Part shown: one piece after another, positions 24,826 to 32,910 of the stretch
Numbering within the stretch: the first letter of the stretch is position 1
Layout of the letters: each line of letters starts with the position of its first letter
Assembly (NCBI GenBank): GCA_021807105.1
Contig: JAKAPL010000007.1
Location: 1 to 64,000, forward strand
Length of the DNA stretch: 64,000 nt
Origin: Myxococcales bacterium
Lineage (GTDB): Bacteria > Myxococcota > Myxococcia > Myxococcales > JAKAPL01
Direction: 5' to 3'
Notes under the pieces: generated by a model
The model's database searches: none
What the model was told of the DNA's origin: nothing
The model's input: only the letters and a program-made list of their open reading frames with translations
Position numbers and translations under genes: made by a program

Positions 24826-25607
24826 TCCCTCGCCGACGAGCGGAGGATGCCAGGCACGTCGAGCAGGCGGCCCGTGTGCTTCGCGCGGGCGGCCTCGTCG
24901 CCATCCCCACGGAGACCGTCTATGGGCTCGGGGCCGACGCCGAGAACAGCAGCGCGGTGGAGCGCATCTTCGTGGCCAAGGGGCGTCCCACCACCCACCC
25001 GCTCATCGTCCAGATCCGTGACGCAGGTCAGCTCGACTCTTGGGCAGCGGAGGTCCCGAAGTCGGCACGCCTCCTGGCCGAGCGCTTCTGGCCGGGTCCC
25101 CTTCAGCCCGTCTTATTCACGGTCCGGCTGCTGCGGCGTCCGATTCCGCGCCTCCCGAAGGGGGGCCTTGCCACCCCTACAACGACATGGGGGGTGTGCT
25201 CGCTCCGTACCTCCTCGCGGGGGGCTTGCCACCCTCCAAACGACTTCGGGGGGAGGTGCTTTACGCGACGCCTCGTCGGTCGTCGCTCTCGCTTGCCCTT
25301 CTCGGCTCGCGGTCGAAAAACGCCTCGCTACGCCGTACCGTGAATAAGACGGGCTGAGCCTCGTCCTTCGGCGAAGCCAACGCGTGCCTCACGTGGTGAC
25401 GGGTGGGCTCGAGACCGTCGCGTTGCGGGTGCCGGCCCACGACGTCGCGCTCTCGCTTCTCTCGACGTTCGGCGGCGGAATCGTCGCGCCATCCGCCAAT
25501 CGCTTCGGCGCCGTCAGCCCCACGACGGCTCGTCACGTCCGCGATGGGCTGGGCGCCGCCGTCGATTTCGTGCTGGATGGTGGCGCATGCGAGGTCGGCG
25601 TCGACTC
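24822..25607 (+). pseudogene. Sua5/YrdC-type threonylcarbamoyl-AMP synthase, disrupted by element C
   Basis: The frame from the TTG at 24822 gives a normal YrdC start (AGGLVAIPTETVYGLGADA, VAKGRPTTHPLIVQI, FWPGPL) up to 25103. It then meets 253 foreign bases (25104-25356). The fold resumes at 25357 in another phase with SLVLRRSQRVPHVVTGGLET, PSANRFGAVSPTT and LDGGACEVGVDS, after which similarity is lost around 25607. Removing exactly the 253 bases rejoins FWPGPL to SLVL in frame. The intact enzyme makes threonylcarbamoyl-AMP for tRNA t6A, normally essential, so another copy should exist elsewhere. The missing C terminus suggests the decay is not recent. Confidence 0.8.
25104..25356. mobile_element. 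Element C: 253-bp element with 20-bp perfect terminal inverted repeats
   Basis: The ends are CAGCCCGTCTTATTCACGGT (25104-25123) and its exact reverse complement (25337-25356). The element interrupts the Sua5-type gene and codes for no transposase, so it is probably a MITE-like non-autonomous element. Inside are two direct repeats of about 38 bases (near 25160-25198 and 25218-25256), each with a GGGGGG run, TGCCACCC and AACGAC. No target duplication is seen: the flanks are CTT and AGC, and they rejoin the coding frame exactly. No second copy is in the window. Confidence 0.8.
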
Positions 25608-25734
25608 CCGATCGGCCCCGGCGCGCAGGGCGAAGCTCGCGAGATCTCGCGCTGTCCGCCGCCCGCCTGCCGGATTGACGGGGATCGTTCCGCGGGGTGA
25701 TCGGGGCCCCGGGGCCGGGGAGGTGGCTTCTCAT

Positions 25735-25839
25735 CCCCTCGGAGGCCTCTGACGGCCCCTCGGAGGCCTCTCATGGCCCCTCAGAGGCCTCTCTGGGCCC
25801 CTCGGGGGCCTCTTGGGGCCCCTCGCAGGCCGTTCTCAT
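25735..25839. repeat. Five tandem 21-bp units
   Basis: Five consecutive units of 21 bases with the theme CCCCTCGGAGGCCTCT plus five variable bases start at 25735, 25756, 25777, 25798 and 25819. The fifth is degenerate. Each unit contains the palindrome GAGGCCTC. The array sits between the broken sua5-type gene and the amidohydrolase gene. The 21-bp period, two helical turns, puts every palindrome on the same DNA face. Confidence 0.8.
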
Positions 25840-25954
25840 CGACTCCGAGGGGTGAGCGGGAGGGTCCAGGAATCGAGCGGGTGGCTCAAGGAAGTTGGGA
25901 GCGCCTCCCGGCGCCCCCTTGTGCTCGGAGCGCGGAGGCGCTAGGCCAGTGGGC

Positions 25955-27073
25955 ATGCGCCGGGCGTCGTGGTTGCTCTGGGTCGCGTTCGCGGCCTGCC
26001 GCTCCGCCTCCGCCCCCGCGCCGGCCGAGTCGTTCGCCGCCATCCCGAAGTTCGACGTCCACACGCACATCGCCCCGGGCGGCATGGCCCGCGCCCGCAA
26101 GCTCTTCGCCGCCGCGGGCATCGAGGCGGCGGTCAACCTCTCCGGGGGCGAGACCCCCGAGCGGCTCGCCGCGCAGATCGCGGCCGGCGCGAGCGGCCGG
26201 ATTCTCACCTTCGCGAACCTCGACTGGGACGGCGCGCTCCGGCCGGGCTGGGTCGAGGCGCAGGTCGCCTGGCTGCGCCGGGCGCGGGCCCTCGGCGCCG
26301 CCGGCCTCAAGATCTTCAAGTCGCTCGGCCTCACGATCCGCGACCCCGCGGGGGCGCTCATCGCGATCGACGACCCGCGGCTCGATCCGATCTTCGAGGA
26401 GGCCGGCCGGCTGGGGATGCCGGTCGCGATCCACGCGGGCGATCCCAAGGCGTTCTTCGAGCCGGTCACGCCCGCGAACGAGCGCTTCGCGGAGCTCTCG
26501 CTCAATCCGAGCTGGAGCTTCGCCGACCGTTCGGTCTTCCCGTCGTGGGAGGCGCTCTTCGGGCAGTTCTCCCGCCGGATCGCCCGCCACCCGGGGACCA
26601 CCTTCATCGGCGTCCACTTCGGCAACGACCCCGAGGAGCCCGCCCGGGTGGCGAAGCTGCTCGACGGCAACCCGAACCTCTACGTCGACACCGCGGCGCG
26701 CGTCGGAGAGATCGGCCGAAAGCCCCCCGAGGCCCTGCGGGCGATCTTCCTCGCCCATCGCCGCCGCATCCTCTTCGGCACCGACGTCGGCGTCGGCCCG
26801 CGCCACCTGACGCTCGGCGCCCCCGAGCCCCGGCCCGCGACCGAGGCCGACGCCCCCGCCTTCTACGCCGCCCACTGGCGTTTCTTCGAGACCGCGCGGC
26901 GGGGGATCGACCACCCCACGCCCATCCAGGGGAGCTGGAAGGTGGACGGCATCGGCCTGCCCCCGGACGTCCTCGAGGACTTCTACCACCGCAACGCCGA
27001 GCGGCTCTTCCACCTCGCCCCGCTGCCGCGCCCGGGGGCCCATCCCCGTTCACGCCCGCCGGCGGCGCGGTAG
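25955..27073 (+). CDS. Amidohydrolase-family lipoprotein (Amidohydro_2-like)
   Basis: The protein has 372 residues from the ATG at 25955, which gives a short signal peptide with a lipobox-like end (FAAC). It has a TIM-barrel amidohydrolase pattern: HTH after strand 1 (DVHTHIAPGG), a possible bridging Lys in LKIFKSLGL, His in AIHAGDP, His in GVHFGNDPEE and Asp in ILFGTDVGVG. These are the expected metal ligands and catalytic Asp of an Amidohydro_2 enzyme, so a hydrolase or decarboxylase acting outside the cytoplasm is likely. The substrate cannot be told. The 3' end overlaps the znuB stop by 24 bases in convergent orientation. Confidence 0.75.
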   Translation: MRRASWLLWVAFAACRSASAPAPAESFAAIPKFDVHTHIAPGGMARARKLFAAAGIEAAVNLSGGETPERLAAQIAAGASGRILTFANLDWDGALRPGWVEAQVAWLRRARALGAAGLKIFKSLGLTIRDPAGALIAIDDPRLDPIFEEAGRLGMPVAIHAGDPKAFFEPVTPANERFAELSLNPSWSFADRSVFPSWEALFGQFSRRIARHPGTTFIGVHFGNDPEEPARVAKLLDGNPNLYVDTAARVGEIGRKPPEALRAIFLAHRRRILFGTDVGVGPRHLTLGAPEPRPATEADAPAFYAAHWRFFETARRGIDHPTPIQGSWKVDGIGLPPDVLEDFYHRNAERLFHLAPLPRPGAHPRSRPPAAR

Positions 27074-27817
27074 GCTCACGAGGAAGAACGCCGAGGCGAC
27101 GAGGATCGCGATCGGGCCGGGGGGGCGGTGGAGGGCGGCGCCGAGGAAGGTCCCGGCCGTCGCGGAGGCGACGGCGATGGCCACCGAGATCGCGAACATC
27201 GACCGCAGGCTCCCGGCGAGGCGCTTGGCCGTGGCCGCCGGGATGATGATGAGCGAGCCCATGAGGAGGACGCCGAGGAAGCGGAGCCCGAGCGCCACGG
27301 TCAGGGAGAAGGCGACCAGGAAGGCGAGGTCGAGCGCGGCCACCCGGATGCCCGAGGTCCGGGCGATGTCCGGGGAGATGAGCGAGACGACGAGCCGGTC
27401 GCGAGAGGCGAGGACGAAGGCGATGACCGCGAGGGCCGCCGCTGCGCCGAGCGCCGACTGGAGCCCGGAGACCTTCCCCGCCCCGCCGAAGAGCGCGTCG
27501 ATCAGCTCCTCCCCGGAGGTGAGCAGGCTCCCGACGGCGAGCGCCGCGGAGAAGACGACCCCGACGACGGTGTCGATCGGCAGCCGCGTGCGCCGCTCGA
27601 TCCCCCAGATGAGGAGCGTCCCGAGCAGGAGCGTCGCGAGGGCGCCGAGCAGCGGCTGGAGCCGAAAGAGCAGCGCGAGGCCGATGCCGGGCAGGGCGAC
27701 GTGCGACATCGCGTCCGCCGCGAGGGTCATCCGCCGCAGGACCGCGAAGCAGCCGACGAGTCCGGCCGCGACGGCCATCGCGAGCTCCAGCCCGAGGCCG
27801 CCGGGGTCAAGGGTCAT
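27050..27817 (-). CDS. znuB: Metal (Zn/Mn) ABC transporter permease
   Basis: The protein is 255 residues with seven to eight membrane helices. It starts with a helix and the permease region GCFAVLRRMTLAADAMSHVALPGIGLA typical of the ZnuB/MntB (ABC-3) family, with further signature DTVVGVVFSAALAVG near the middle. It should form the channel for zinc or manganese import with the ATPase encoded just upstream, whose end overlaps its start by 11 bases. No substrate-binding protein (ZnuA) and no recognisable Zur site is nearby, so the metal is inferred from family only. The end of the gene overlaps the convergent amidohydrolase gene. Confidence 0.85.
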   Translation of the reverse strand: MTLDPGGLGLELAMAVAAGLVGCFAVLRRMTLAADAMSHVALPGIGLALLFRLQPLLGALATLLLGTLLIWGIERRTRLPIDTVVGVVFSAALAVGSLLTSGEELIDALFGGAGKVSGLQSALGAAAALAVIAFVLASRDRLVVSLISPDIARTSGIRVAALDLAFLVAFSLTVALGLRFLGVLLMGSLIIIPAATAKRLAGSLRSMFAISVAIAVASATAGTFLGAALHRPPGPIAILVASAFFLVSLPRRRRA

Positions 27818-28502
27818 GGACGTGGTAGTGGAGCGGACCGCCGTAGAGCTCCGCGAGCCGCTCGCCGGTGAGCATCTCGCGGGGCGGCCCGAAGCAGGGG
27901 ACGCCGTGGCCGAGGCAGAGGACGTTGTCGGCGTACCGATAGACGACCGAGATGTCGTGGGAGATCAACAGGAGGGTGAGGCCGTGCATCCGCTGGATGT
28001 CGTGGATGGTCTCACCGAGGCTCTCCTGGCCGGCCTCGTCCACGCCCGCCATCGGCTCGTCGAACAGGAGCACGTTGGGGCGCCCGATGAGGGCGAAGGC
28101 GACGAGGAGCCGCTGGAACTGGCCGCCCGAGAGGCTGCCGATGGGCATCGAGGCCGCCGCGGGGGCGAGGCCGACGTGGCCGAACGCGTGGACCGCCTCG
28201 CCGGGATCGGCGCCCGCGACCCGGCACTTCGCGGCGAGCAGCTCGGCGGCCGTGATCGGCAGGTCGCGCTCGACGTCCAGCTTCTGCGGGACGTAGCCGA
28301 TCCGCGTCCCCTCGGCCCACCGGAGGGTCCCGTCGTGGGGGAGCGCGCCGATCAGCGCGCGGAAGAGGGCGGTCTTGCCCGCGCCGTTCGGCCCGATGAT
28401 CCCGAGGGTCGTCCCGCGCTCGACGGCGAAGGAGAGCCCGTCGAGGACGAGGGTCTCGCCGAAGCGGACGCGGAGGCGGGCGACCTCGAGCGCGGGTTCC
28501 AT
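27807..28502 (-). CDS. znuC: Metal ABC transporter ATP-binding protein
   Basis: The protein has 231 residues with all ABC motifs: Walker A GPNGAGKT, signature LSGGQFQRLL, Walker B VLLFDEPMAGVD and the H-loop LLISHD. The length and the short C-terminal tail (HYHVHDP, His-rich) fit the ZnuC/MntB family, where ATP hydrolysis powers Zn or Mn uptake through the permease encoded downstream. It is the first gene of a two-gene unit, divergent from the TetR-type regulator gene at 28690. The 187 bases between them show no clear palindrome to my eye. Confidence 0.85.
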   Translation of the reverse strand: MEPALEVARLRVRFGETLVLDGLSFAVERGTTLGIIGPNGAGKTALFRALIGALPHDGTLRWAEGTRIGYVPQKLDVERDLPITAAELLAAKCRVAGADPGEAVHAFGHVGLAPAAASMPIGSLSGGQFQRLLVAFALIGRPNVLLFDEPMAGVDEAGQESLGETIHDIQRMHGLTLLLISHDISVVYRYADNVLCLGHGVPCFGPPREMLTGERLAELYGGPLHYHVHDP

Positions 28503-28689
28503 CGGGCCCTGTTCTACTACGTCCCGGCGGGCCCGTGCCGCGCCGGGGGGCGGGCTTCGCGCCGCCGCTCCCGCGCCGGGACGGGGGCGGCGGCGCGAGG
28601 CTCCCCGGCTCGGCGGGGCAGGGCCCCGGGCCGCGGCGAGGGGGCTCCTTGACGGCCCCAGGCCGCTGCGTTAAGAGAATGCTCATCCC

Positions 28690-29319
28690 ATGAATCCCGA
28701 TTCATCCGGCGCCCCGCCGCTCCGGGAGGAGGTCAAGACCCTCTTTCGCGACCGGCTCCTCGACGCCGCGGAGGAGGTCTTCGCCGCGCGCGGCTTCGCC
28801 CAGACCCGGGTCGAGGACGTCGCCGCCCGCGCGGGGGTCGCGGTGGGGACCGTCTACAACTACTTCTCGGATCGCCGGGCGCTGCTCGCCGCGGTCATCG
28901 ATCGCCGCCGCGAAGGTTTCTCCCACAAGCTGCGTGAGGTCGAACGGACCTCGCGGGGACGCCCGTTCGTCGAGCGGCTCGATGCGTTCGTCGGCGGCGT
29001 GCTCGAACAGTTCGACGAGAACCGCCGCTTCTACCCGATCCTCGCCCAGGCCGAGTGCTCGCCGCCGCCGGACCGGCAGGCCGGCGGGCGCCTCTCCGCC
29101 CTCGCGGACGCCTACCGGCGCGCCGAGCGGCTCTTGGAGGGCGGGATGGCCGAGGGCGCGATCCCGCGGCAGGACGCCGGCCTGCTCGCCGCCGCGCTCA
29201 CCGGCATGCTCCGCGGCGTGGCCTTCCGGATGCTCCTGAATCCGAAGGGCGCCCCCTTCGCCGCCGACCGCGACGCCCTCGTCGCCCTCTTCCTGCGCGG
29301 CGCCCAGAGGCCGCGCTGA
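28690..29319 (+). CDS. TetR/AcrR-family repressor of the adjacent efflux genes
   Basis: The protein has 209 residues. The N-terminal helix-turn-helix is canonical (LLDAAEEVFAARGFAQTRVE, then VAARAGVAVGTVYNYFSDRR). The remaining ~140 residues are the all-helical ligand-binding and dimer domain, which is not conserved enough to name a ligand. It is followed after 6 bases by the HlyD-type gene and then a TolC-type gene, so local repression of the three-gene unit is the simplest reading. Homologues in this arrangement respond to drugs or fatty acids; which one applies here is unknown. Confidence 0.85.
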   Translation: MNPDSSGAPPLREEVKTLFRDRLLDAAEEVFAARGFAQTRVEDVAARAGVAVGTVYNYFSDRRALLAAVIDRRREGFSHKLREVERTSRGRPFVERLDAFVGGVLEQFDENRRFYPILAQAECSPPPDRQAGGRLSALADAYRRAERLLEGGMAEGAIPRQDAGLLAAALTGMLRGVAFRMLLNPKGAPFAADRDALVALFLRGAQRPR

Positions 29320-29325
29320 CCGGCC

Positions 29326-30567
29326 GTGAAAGTGAGCTCCGACGACATGGAAAGCACCTCCCCCGCCCCCATCACCTCGCTGCCCCAGCCGCCGAAGGCC
29401 CGCCCCCGCTCGGCGCGCCGCGCGTTCACGATCCTCGGCGCCGTCTTCGCGGCGCTGCTCGCCGGCGTCGGCGTCTACCTCTTCCTCACCCGCAACCAAG
29501 AGGAGACGGACGACGCCCAGATCGAGGCGGACGTGGAGCCGATCGCGCCGCGCGTCTCCGGCGCGGTCCTGTCGGTCGCGGCGCGGGACAACCAGCGGGT
29601 CGCGGCCGGAGCGCTGCTGGTCACGATCGATCCGGCCGACTACGAGGCGCGCGAGAAGCAGGCCGAGGCGGACCTCGCGCTCGCCCGGGCGGAGGCGGAC
29701 GCCGCCTTCGCCCAGGTGCGGATCATCGAGGCCTCGGCCCACGGCGGCCTCACGGCGGCCGAAGCGGCCCTCGCCGGCTCGACCGTCGGCGTCGGCTCGG
29801 CGAAGGCGTCGGTCGAGGCCGCGCGCGCGGCCGTCGCCCGGGCGCAGGCCAACGCCCACAAGGCGCGGCTCGACCTCGATCGGGCGCGCCAGCTCTTCGC
29901 CGACCGGGCCGTCCCGCAGGATCGGCTCGAGGCGACCCAGGCGGCGGCCGACGCCTCCGCCGCGGCCCTCGCCCAGGCGAAGGCCCAGTTCGCCGCCGCG
30001 CTCGACGCGCAGGGCCAGGCGGTGAGCCGCGTCGCCGAGGCCAAGGGGCGGCTCGGGATCGCGCGGCCGATCGACGCGGAGATCGCCGCGGCCCGGGCGC
30101 AGGCCGCCGCCGCCGCCGCGCGCGTCTCGGCGGCCGAGGCGGCGCTCGCGCTGAAGAAGCTCGACCTCGGCTACACGCGCGTCGTCGCGCCCATCGCGGG
30201 GATCGTGAGCAAGCTCCACCTCCAGCCCGGCCAGCTCCTCGCCGCCGGCCAGCCGATCGCCGAGCTGGTCCCGACCGCGATCTACGTCGAGGCGAACTTC
30301 AAGGAGACGCAGGTCGGCCGGATGCGGCCGGGCCAGCGCGCCAGCTTCGAGGTCGACGCCTTCCCCGGGCGGAGCTTCGCCGGCAAGGTCCAGAGCCTCT
30401 CGGGGGGGACGGGCGCGCGCTTCTCGCTCCTGCCGCCCGACAACGCCTCCGGCAACTTCGTCAAGGTCGTGCAGCGGATGCCGGTGCGGATCGAGATCAC
30501 GGACCCGCCCGCGGACCTGCTGCTCGCCGCCGGCCTGTCCGCGGACGTGACGGTGTACGAGAACTAG
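29326..30567 (+). CDS. HlyD/EmrA-type periplasmic adaptor (membrane fusion protein)
   Basis: The protein is 413 residues from GTG 29326; an ATG at 29347 would also work and loses only seven residues. One N-terminal membrane helix (about 35-58) is followed by QEETDDAQIEADVEPIAPRV, typical of EmrA/HlyD proteins. A lipoyl half, a long Ala/Gln-rich coiled coil (about 110-270), the second lipoyl half (LGYTRVVAPIAGIVSK) and a beta-barrel domain come next. It should bridge an inner-membrane pump and a TolC channel. The pump gene itself is missing here. It shares a transcript with the TetR gene (gap 6) and the TolC-type gene (gap 28). Confidence 0.88.
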   Translation: MKVSSDDMESTSPAPITSLPQPPKARPRSARRAFTILGAVFAALLAGVGVYLFLTRNQEETDDAQIEADVEPIAPRVSGAVLSVAARDNQRVAAGALLVTIDPADYEAREKQAEADLALARAEADAAFAQVRIIEASAHGGLTAAEAALAGSTVGVGSAKASVEAARAAVARAQANAHKARLDLDRARQLFADRAVPQDRLEATQAAADASAAALAQAKAQFAAALDAQGQAVSRVAEAKGRLGIARPIDAEIAAARAQAAAAAARVSAAEAALALKKLDLGYTRVVAPIAGIVSKLHLQPGQLLAAGQPIAELVPTAIYVEANFKETQVGRMRPGQRASFEVDAFPGRSFAGKVQSLSGGTGARFSLLPPDNASGNFVKVVQRMPVRIEITDPPADLLLAAGLSADVTVYEN

Positions 30568-30595
30568 CCGCCGCCTTCCGCGGCAGGGAGAGACC

Positions 30596-31948
30596 GTGCG
30601 GGCATCAGCAACGATCGCGGGGGTCGTGATCTTCGCCGCCCTCGCCGTGGGCGAGGAGCGGCGCGTCCTCACGCTCGAGCAGGCCGTGAAGATCGCGCTT
30701 GAGCGCAACCCGAGGCTGCGGGGCGCCCGGGCGGGGAGGCGGGCGCAGGCCGATCAGGCCCGATCCGTCCGCGGCCACCTCCTGCCCCTCGTGGACGTGT
30801 CGATGATGTACAGCGACGTGAACTCCCCGGAGGACGTCGGCGTCGGAGAGCTCCTCGGGCCGTTCCTGCCGAAGCCGCCCTCCGGCCAGGGCGGCGCCGC
30901 CGCCTCCTCGGTGCCCGCCGAGGTCCCGCTCCGGGGGCTGCAGGCCGGCCTCGGGACGGTGACCGTCGCCCAGCCGCTCCTCGGCCTCTGGCACCTCTCC
31001 CACGACTACGCCGCGGCCTCCGACCAGGCCGACGCGGCGGCCGACGACCTGCGCGGGCAGGAGGCCGATCTGCGCGAGCAGGTCGAGACGGGGTTGCTCG
31101 CACTCTTCGAGGCGCGCGCGCTCCAGGGGATCGCGGGGGCGAGCTACGCCCAGCTCCAGGAGCAGCTCCGGCTGACCGAGGCGAGGTTCAAGGACGGCGT
31201 GCTCACCCGCGCCGACGTGCTGCGCGTGCAGGTCGCGGTGGCGAACGCCGACCAGCAGCGGATCCAGGCGGCCGTCCAGGAGGACGTCGCGCGCGCCGCG
31301 CTGCTCACCACCCTCGGCCTCTCGCCGGAGGCCCAGGACGTGGACTTCGCCGAGCCCACGGAGCTCTCCTCGCGGCCCGTGCCGGAGAGCCTCGGAGAGG
31401 CCGAGCGCTTCGCCGACGTCCATCGGCCCGAGATCGCCGCCGCCCGATCGGGCCGCTCCGCCGCCCACCACGCGGCCGTCTCCTCCAGGCTGAAGCTTTT
31501 GCCCGAGATCAACGCCTCCGCGATGTACCTGCGCATCCAGGGCATGCCCGCGGGCCTGCCGCCCGACTACTTCATGCTGGGCGTCAACCTCGACTGGCCG
31601 ATCTGGGAGTGGGGCTCGACGTACTATGCCTCCCGCGCCGCCGCCGAGCGCGACGACGCGGCGGCCGCCCAGATCCAGGGCGTGCAGGACGCGGTGGCGC
31701 TCGATGTCCACCGCCGCCTGCAGGAGGAGCGGGCCGCGGCCCACGCCGTCGCGGTGGCCCAGGACGCCATCACGCAGGCCGAGGAGGCGTTCCGGGTCAC
31801 CGAGGCGCTCGTCCGAGCCGGGAGCGCCACCACGACCGATCTGCTCGATGCCCAGTCGGCCCTGACCCAGGCGCGGCTCAACCTGGTCCGCGCGAAGTAT
31901 CAGGATCTCCGGGCGCGTTCGGCCCTCAAGCGCGCGATGGGGGCGTGA
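30596..31948 (+). CDS. TolC-family outer-membrane efflux protein
   Basis: The protein is 450 residues from the GTG at 30596, which has GGGAGA four bases upstream. A short signal peptide (about 1-18) leads into two repeats of the outer-membrane efflux domain, each starting with a long helix pattern (LTLEQAVKIALERNPRLRGA; LGEAERFADVHRPEIAAARS) and rich in Ala/Gln coiled coil. Such trimers form the exit duct of tripartite pumps. It is the third gene after the TetR and HlyD types. No RND, ABC or MFS partner is adjacent, so the pump must be encoded elsewhere, unless the MFS gene at 36506 serves, which I doubt. Confidence 0.85.
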   Translation: MRASATIAGVVIFAALAVGEERRVLTLEQAVKIALERNPRLRGARAGRRAQADQARSVRGHLLPLVDVSMMYSDVNSPEDVGVGELLGPFLPKPPSGQGGAAASSVPAEVPLRGLQAGLGTVTVAQPLLGLWHLSHDYAAASDQADAAADDLRGQEADLREQVETGLLALFEARALQGIAGASYAQLQEQLRLTEARFKDGVLTRADVLRVQVAVANADQQRIQAAVQEDVARAALLTTLGLSPEAQDVDFAEPTELSSRPVPESLGEAERFADVHRPEIAAARSGRSAAHHAAVSSRLKLLPEINASAMYLRIQGMPAGLPPDYFMLGVNLDWPIWEWGSTYYASRAAAERDDAAAAQIQGVQDAVALDVHRRLQEERAAAHAVAVAQDAITQAEEAFRVTEALVRAGSATTTDLLDAQSALTQARLNLVRAKYQDLRARSALKRAMGA

Positions 31949-32142
31949 GGCGACGGCCTCATCGCTCCCGTCCCAGTCGAGCCGGCACTCTGACGCGCTG
32001 CCCCTCTCCTCCCGTTCCCGTGCCGCGAGCCTCGGGCTCCCCCGCACGCGCCCAATCTCGCCGCAGCCGCGCCCGGACCTGCGCCGCGGCCTGGGGCCAC
32101 CGGTTGACGGCACCCCCGCCGCTCGTCTATGAGGCGCTCCCC

Positions 32143-32592
32143 ATGGCTACGCTCCCCGAAAAACTCCTCGCGCCCGCGGTCCGGCCCGTGGTCATCGCCG
32201 ACTGCGCCGGGCTCGTCGACGCGGAGGTCGCGGACAAGGGGGGGATCGGCGGCCTCGCGATCAAGGCCGGCTACGCGGTCGTCAAGGCGGTCAAGCCGGG
32301 CATCATCCCCGAGGTCATCGACGGCCTCCTGCCCGAGTTCGCGGGCAAGCTCGACCCGATCTGGCAGGGCTGGGCCGCCGGGGGCGGCGAGCCGCTCGCG
32401 CCGTACTTCGAGAAGCGCGCCGCCGAGGTGGCCGAGGCGCTGCTCGCGATCACCGACGAGCGGGCGGCCCGGACGAAGAACGCGACGCTGCGCAAGGCGT
32501 ACGAGAAGCTCCGTCCGGCGGGGAGGAAGAACGTCGAGCAGGCCGTCCCGCGGCTCGCCCAGATCCTCGAGAAGCACGCCGGGACGCGGTAG
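32143..32592 (+). CDS. DUF6918-like protein of unknown function
   Basis: The protein has 149 residues. The opening MATLPEKLLAPAVRPVVIAD and the region VKAVKPGIIPEVIDGLLPEF match what I remember of the DUF6918 family, small helical proteins common in actinobacteria and myxobacteria. No signal peptide, membrane helix or catalytic motif is visible, and the chain is mostly amphipathic helix. The ATG was chosen because the family starts there; the open frame continues upstream without similarity. It is convergent with the frameshifted gene at 32610 and follows the TolC gene by about 190 bases with no clear promoter. Confidence 0.6.
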   Translation: MATLPEKLLAPAVRPVVIADCAGLVDAEVADKGGIGGLAIKAGYAVVKAVKPGIIPEVIDGLLPEFAGKLDPIWQGWAAGGGEPLAPYFEKRAAEVAEALLAITDERAARTKNATLRKAYEKLRPAGRKNVEQAVPRLAQILEKHAGTR

Positions 32593-32609
32593 GCGCGGCC
32601 GGCGCGCGG

Positions 32610-32901
32610 TCAGCCCGCGAAGAGGCCGTCGAGCCTCCCGTTGACCTCGTCCGCGACGCGCTTGCCGATCGGCCCGGGCACGAGGAGGCCGAACTCCAGC
32701 TCGATCTCGAGCTTCTCGCCCGTGACCTGGTAGCGGCCGTTCGCGCCCATCCGGGCCATCGTGCCGGAGAGCTTCGCCGCGTCCGTCTCGTGGCGCAGGG
32801 AGTGGCGCGAGGCGATCTCGTCCAGGATCCTGCGGGTCGCCTCGTAGATCTCTTCCCGGGCTCCTGCCCGGGAAGCTGCGCGTGAACTTCTCCTTGGCCA
32901 T
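32610..32901 (-). pseudogene. Small polyhydroxyalkanoate-system-type protein gene with a frameshift at a hairpin
   Basis: The ATG at 32901 has a good AGGAGA site and starts MAKEKFTRSFPG. The continuation EEIYEATRRILDEIASRHS ... GTMARMGANGRYQVTGEKLE ... DEVNGRLDGLFAG and its TGA at 32612-32610 lie in another frame. The total length, 292 bases, is one base over 97 codons. The shift falls in a perfect inverted repeat (arms TTCCCGGGC and GCCCGGGAA, 32853-32874). The reconstructed ~96-residue protein resembles small polyhydroxyalkanoate granule-region proteins. A real mutation, an assembly error in the hairpin, or recoding are all possible. It follows queC on the same strand after 9 bases. Confidence 0.6.
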
Positions 32902-32910
32902 CGCGGTCTC

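Noticed and set aside
24822-25343. A complete 173-residue protein starting like Sua5
   Set aside because: The last ~80 residues come from element C; the Sua5 fold resumes only after it in another phase.
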